Shown here: positions 63,301 to 64,000 of the stretch, one piece after another
Layout of the letters: each line of letters opens with the position of its first letter
Position numbering within the stretch: position 1 is the first letter of the stretch
Notes under the pieces: model-generated
What the model saw: only the letters and a program-made list of their open reading frames with translations
Database searches by the model: none
What the model was told of the DNA's origin: nothing
Translations under genes and position numbers: made by a program
NCBI GenBank assembly: GCA_013398955.1
Contig: VWPU01012691.1
Location: forward strand, 466,190-530,189
Direction of reading: 5' to 3'
Origin: Callaeas wilsoni
Taxonomy: Eukaryota > Chordata > Aves > Passeriformes > Callaeidae
DNA length: 64,000 nt

Positions 63301-63890
63301 AGTTTAAGCATAGTAGGTTTTAATTAGCATTTGTTACTTTTTGCAAGTGTTGATTATCCATAACAAATCAAATTATAAAACCTAGAGAGAGATTCAGATG
63401 GAGAAGCACACACAATGGAGAGGAACGTTCTGTCTGTCTAGACTGCTCAGATCATCCAGTAATCTTCGTAAATATGTTAATATTCTTTTGCCTGGAGCGG
63501 CTTTGTATTGAAGCAAGTAGGTCTTGGAGATGGAAAGGAAAATTTATACAGATTTTCAGGGGGCGGTGGCGTGGGGGGTGGGGGGGCTCCAGCTATTTGT
63601 ATGTGTGGGATTTTGTGCGGGTCTTGGTGGTGACATTTCTGTGTGCGGCCAACTCTGAGAGCAGCGAGGTTGGGAGCGGGTTTTGGGGAGGTTACAGCCA
63701 TGAGAAAGGATTTGCCGTCATTAGTTATTTAAATCCCTCTTTCTGATCAGTGAGGACAGAGTTACTACCAGCCTCTCGCCAGCCAGTAACATCACTCTGA
63801 GCATTTAAAAGACTGCCAAGGTCTGAATGGCAGGAGTTTGAGTGGAGAGAGCCTGCACCCAGAACCTGACCAAACCTTCCCAGTGCTCCC
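54311..63890 (+). other. CELF2: CELF2 intron, second part (non-coding)
   Basis: No exon of CELF2 or any other gene is recognised. G/T-rich stretches lie near 55295-55350 and 61205-61240, a T run at 55877-55893 and a purine-rich patch at 57085-57180. A 41-codon frame with a perfect Kozak start lies at 62725-62850. G-rich sequence at 63559-63586 precedes the CpG island. The sequence is intronic only if transcripts start at or upstream of the 50.3-kb exon. Confidence 0.6.
63559..63586 (+). other. G-run cluster, possible G-quadruplex
   Basis: Runs of 5, 6 and 7 G with short interruptions (GGGGGCGGTGGCGT, then a G6-T-G7 run) lie ~300 bases before the CpG island at the right edge. The first loop would be 9 bases, so this is not a canonical motif. 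Confidence 0.45.
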
Positions 63891-64000
63891 AGTTTGGCTC
63901 CGGCCGCACCGGGAAGCGCCGTGCCCGTGCGAACCCCTCGCGTGTGCGGCCGGCGGTGCCCGGCCGGCGCTGTCCGCGGCGCGGGGCCGCTGCCCCGGCG
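63890..64000. promoter_or_regulatory. left edge of a CpG island, probable promoter
   Basis: The last ~110 bases contain about 22 CpG dinucleotides and are very GC-rich, against an A/T-rich, CpG-poor background in almost all of the rest of the window. The island continues past the right edge. CpG islands of this density usually mark promoters. The position, 13.5 kb downstream of a CELF2 first exon, suggests another CELF2 start site or an associated non-coding transcript, but no coding sequence here confirms the gene. Confidence 0.75.

Noticed and set aside
1..64000. tRNA, rRNA, snRNA genes, CRISPR arrays, LTR elements or viral insertions
   Set aside because: I looked for B-box-like GGTTCGAATCC words, small nuclear RNA starts, spaced direct repeats, paired LTRs and recognisable retroviral protein motifs on both strands and saw none.

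Overview
The window is vertebrate nuclear DNA, most likely from a bird. The main evidence is seven fragments of the CR1 (chicken repeat 1) non-LTR retrotransposon. Several still carry the diagnostic 3' end, with 'ggtcccttccaaccca' followed by ATTCTATG-like octamers. Crocodilians and turtles also carry CR1, so the class call is strong but not absolute, and I cannot name the species. I found no bacterial-type operons, no CRISPR array, no tRNA or rRNA gene and no intact virus or transposon.

Only one protein-coding exon is recognisable. It lies on the + strand at 50366-50472 and is an alternative first coding exon of CELF2 (CUGBP2/ETR-3), a neuronal and muscle RNA-binding splicing regulator. The reading frame contains MRCPKSAVTMRNEELLL and ends two bases into a codon at an AAG|GTATGT-type splice donor. 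This fits the known continuation into the SNGTANKMNGALD segment of CELF2. That next exon is not in the window.

Layout. Positions 1 to about 49.5 kb are non-coding, either 5' flank of CELF2 or intron of longer CELF2 transcripts, with six of the seven CR1 pieces and scattered low-complexity tracts. Positions 49.5-50.5 kb hold the leader and coding exon, in a local zone richer in CpG than the rest. From 50473 to the right edge the sequence is intron of the transcript that uses this exon. It holds one CR1 copy (53640-54310) and several G/T-rich islands. The last ~110 bases (63890-64000) are the edge of a dense CpG island, probably another promoter of the same locus or of a nearby transcript.

No previously undescribed multi-gene system is visible. 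The observations most worth checking are: a pair of adjacent perfect hairpins at 29693-29756; a 70-base poly(A) tract at 38906-38975 with a possible target-site duplication; the three in-frame start codons of the CELF2 exon; the CpG island at the right edge; and a GC-rich block of unknown origin abutting a truncated CR1 copy at 46293-46520.
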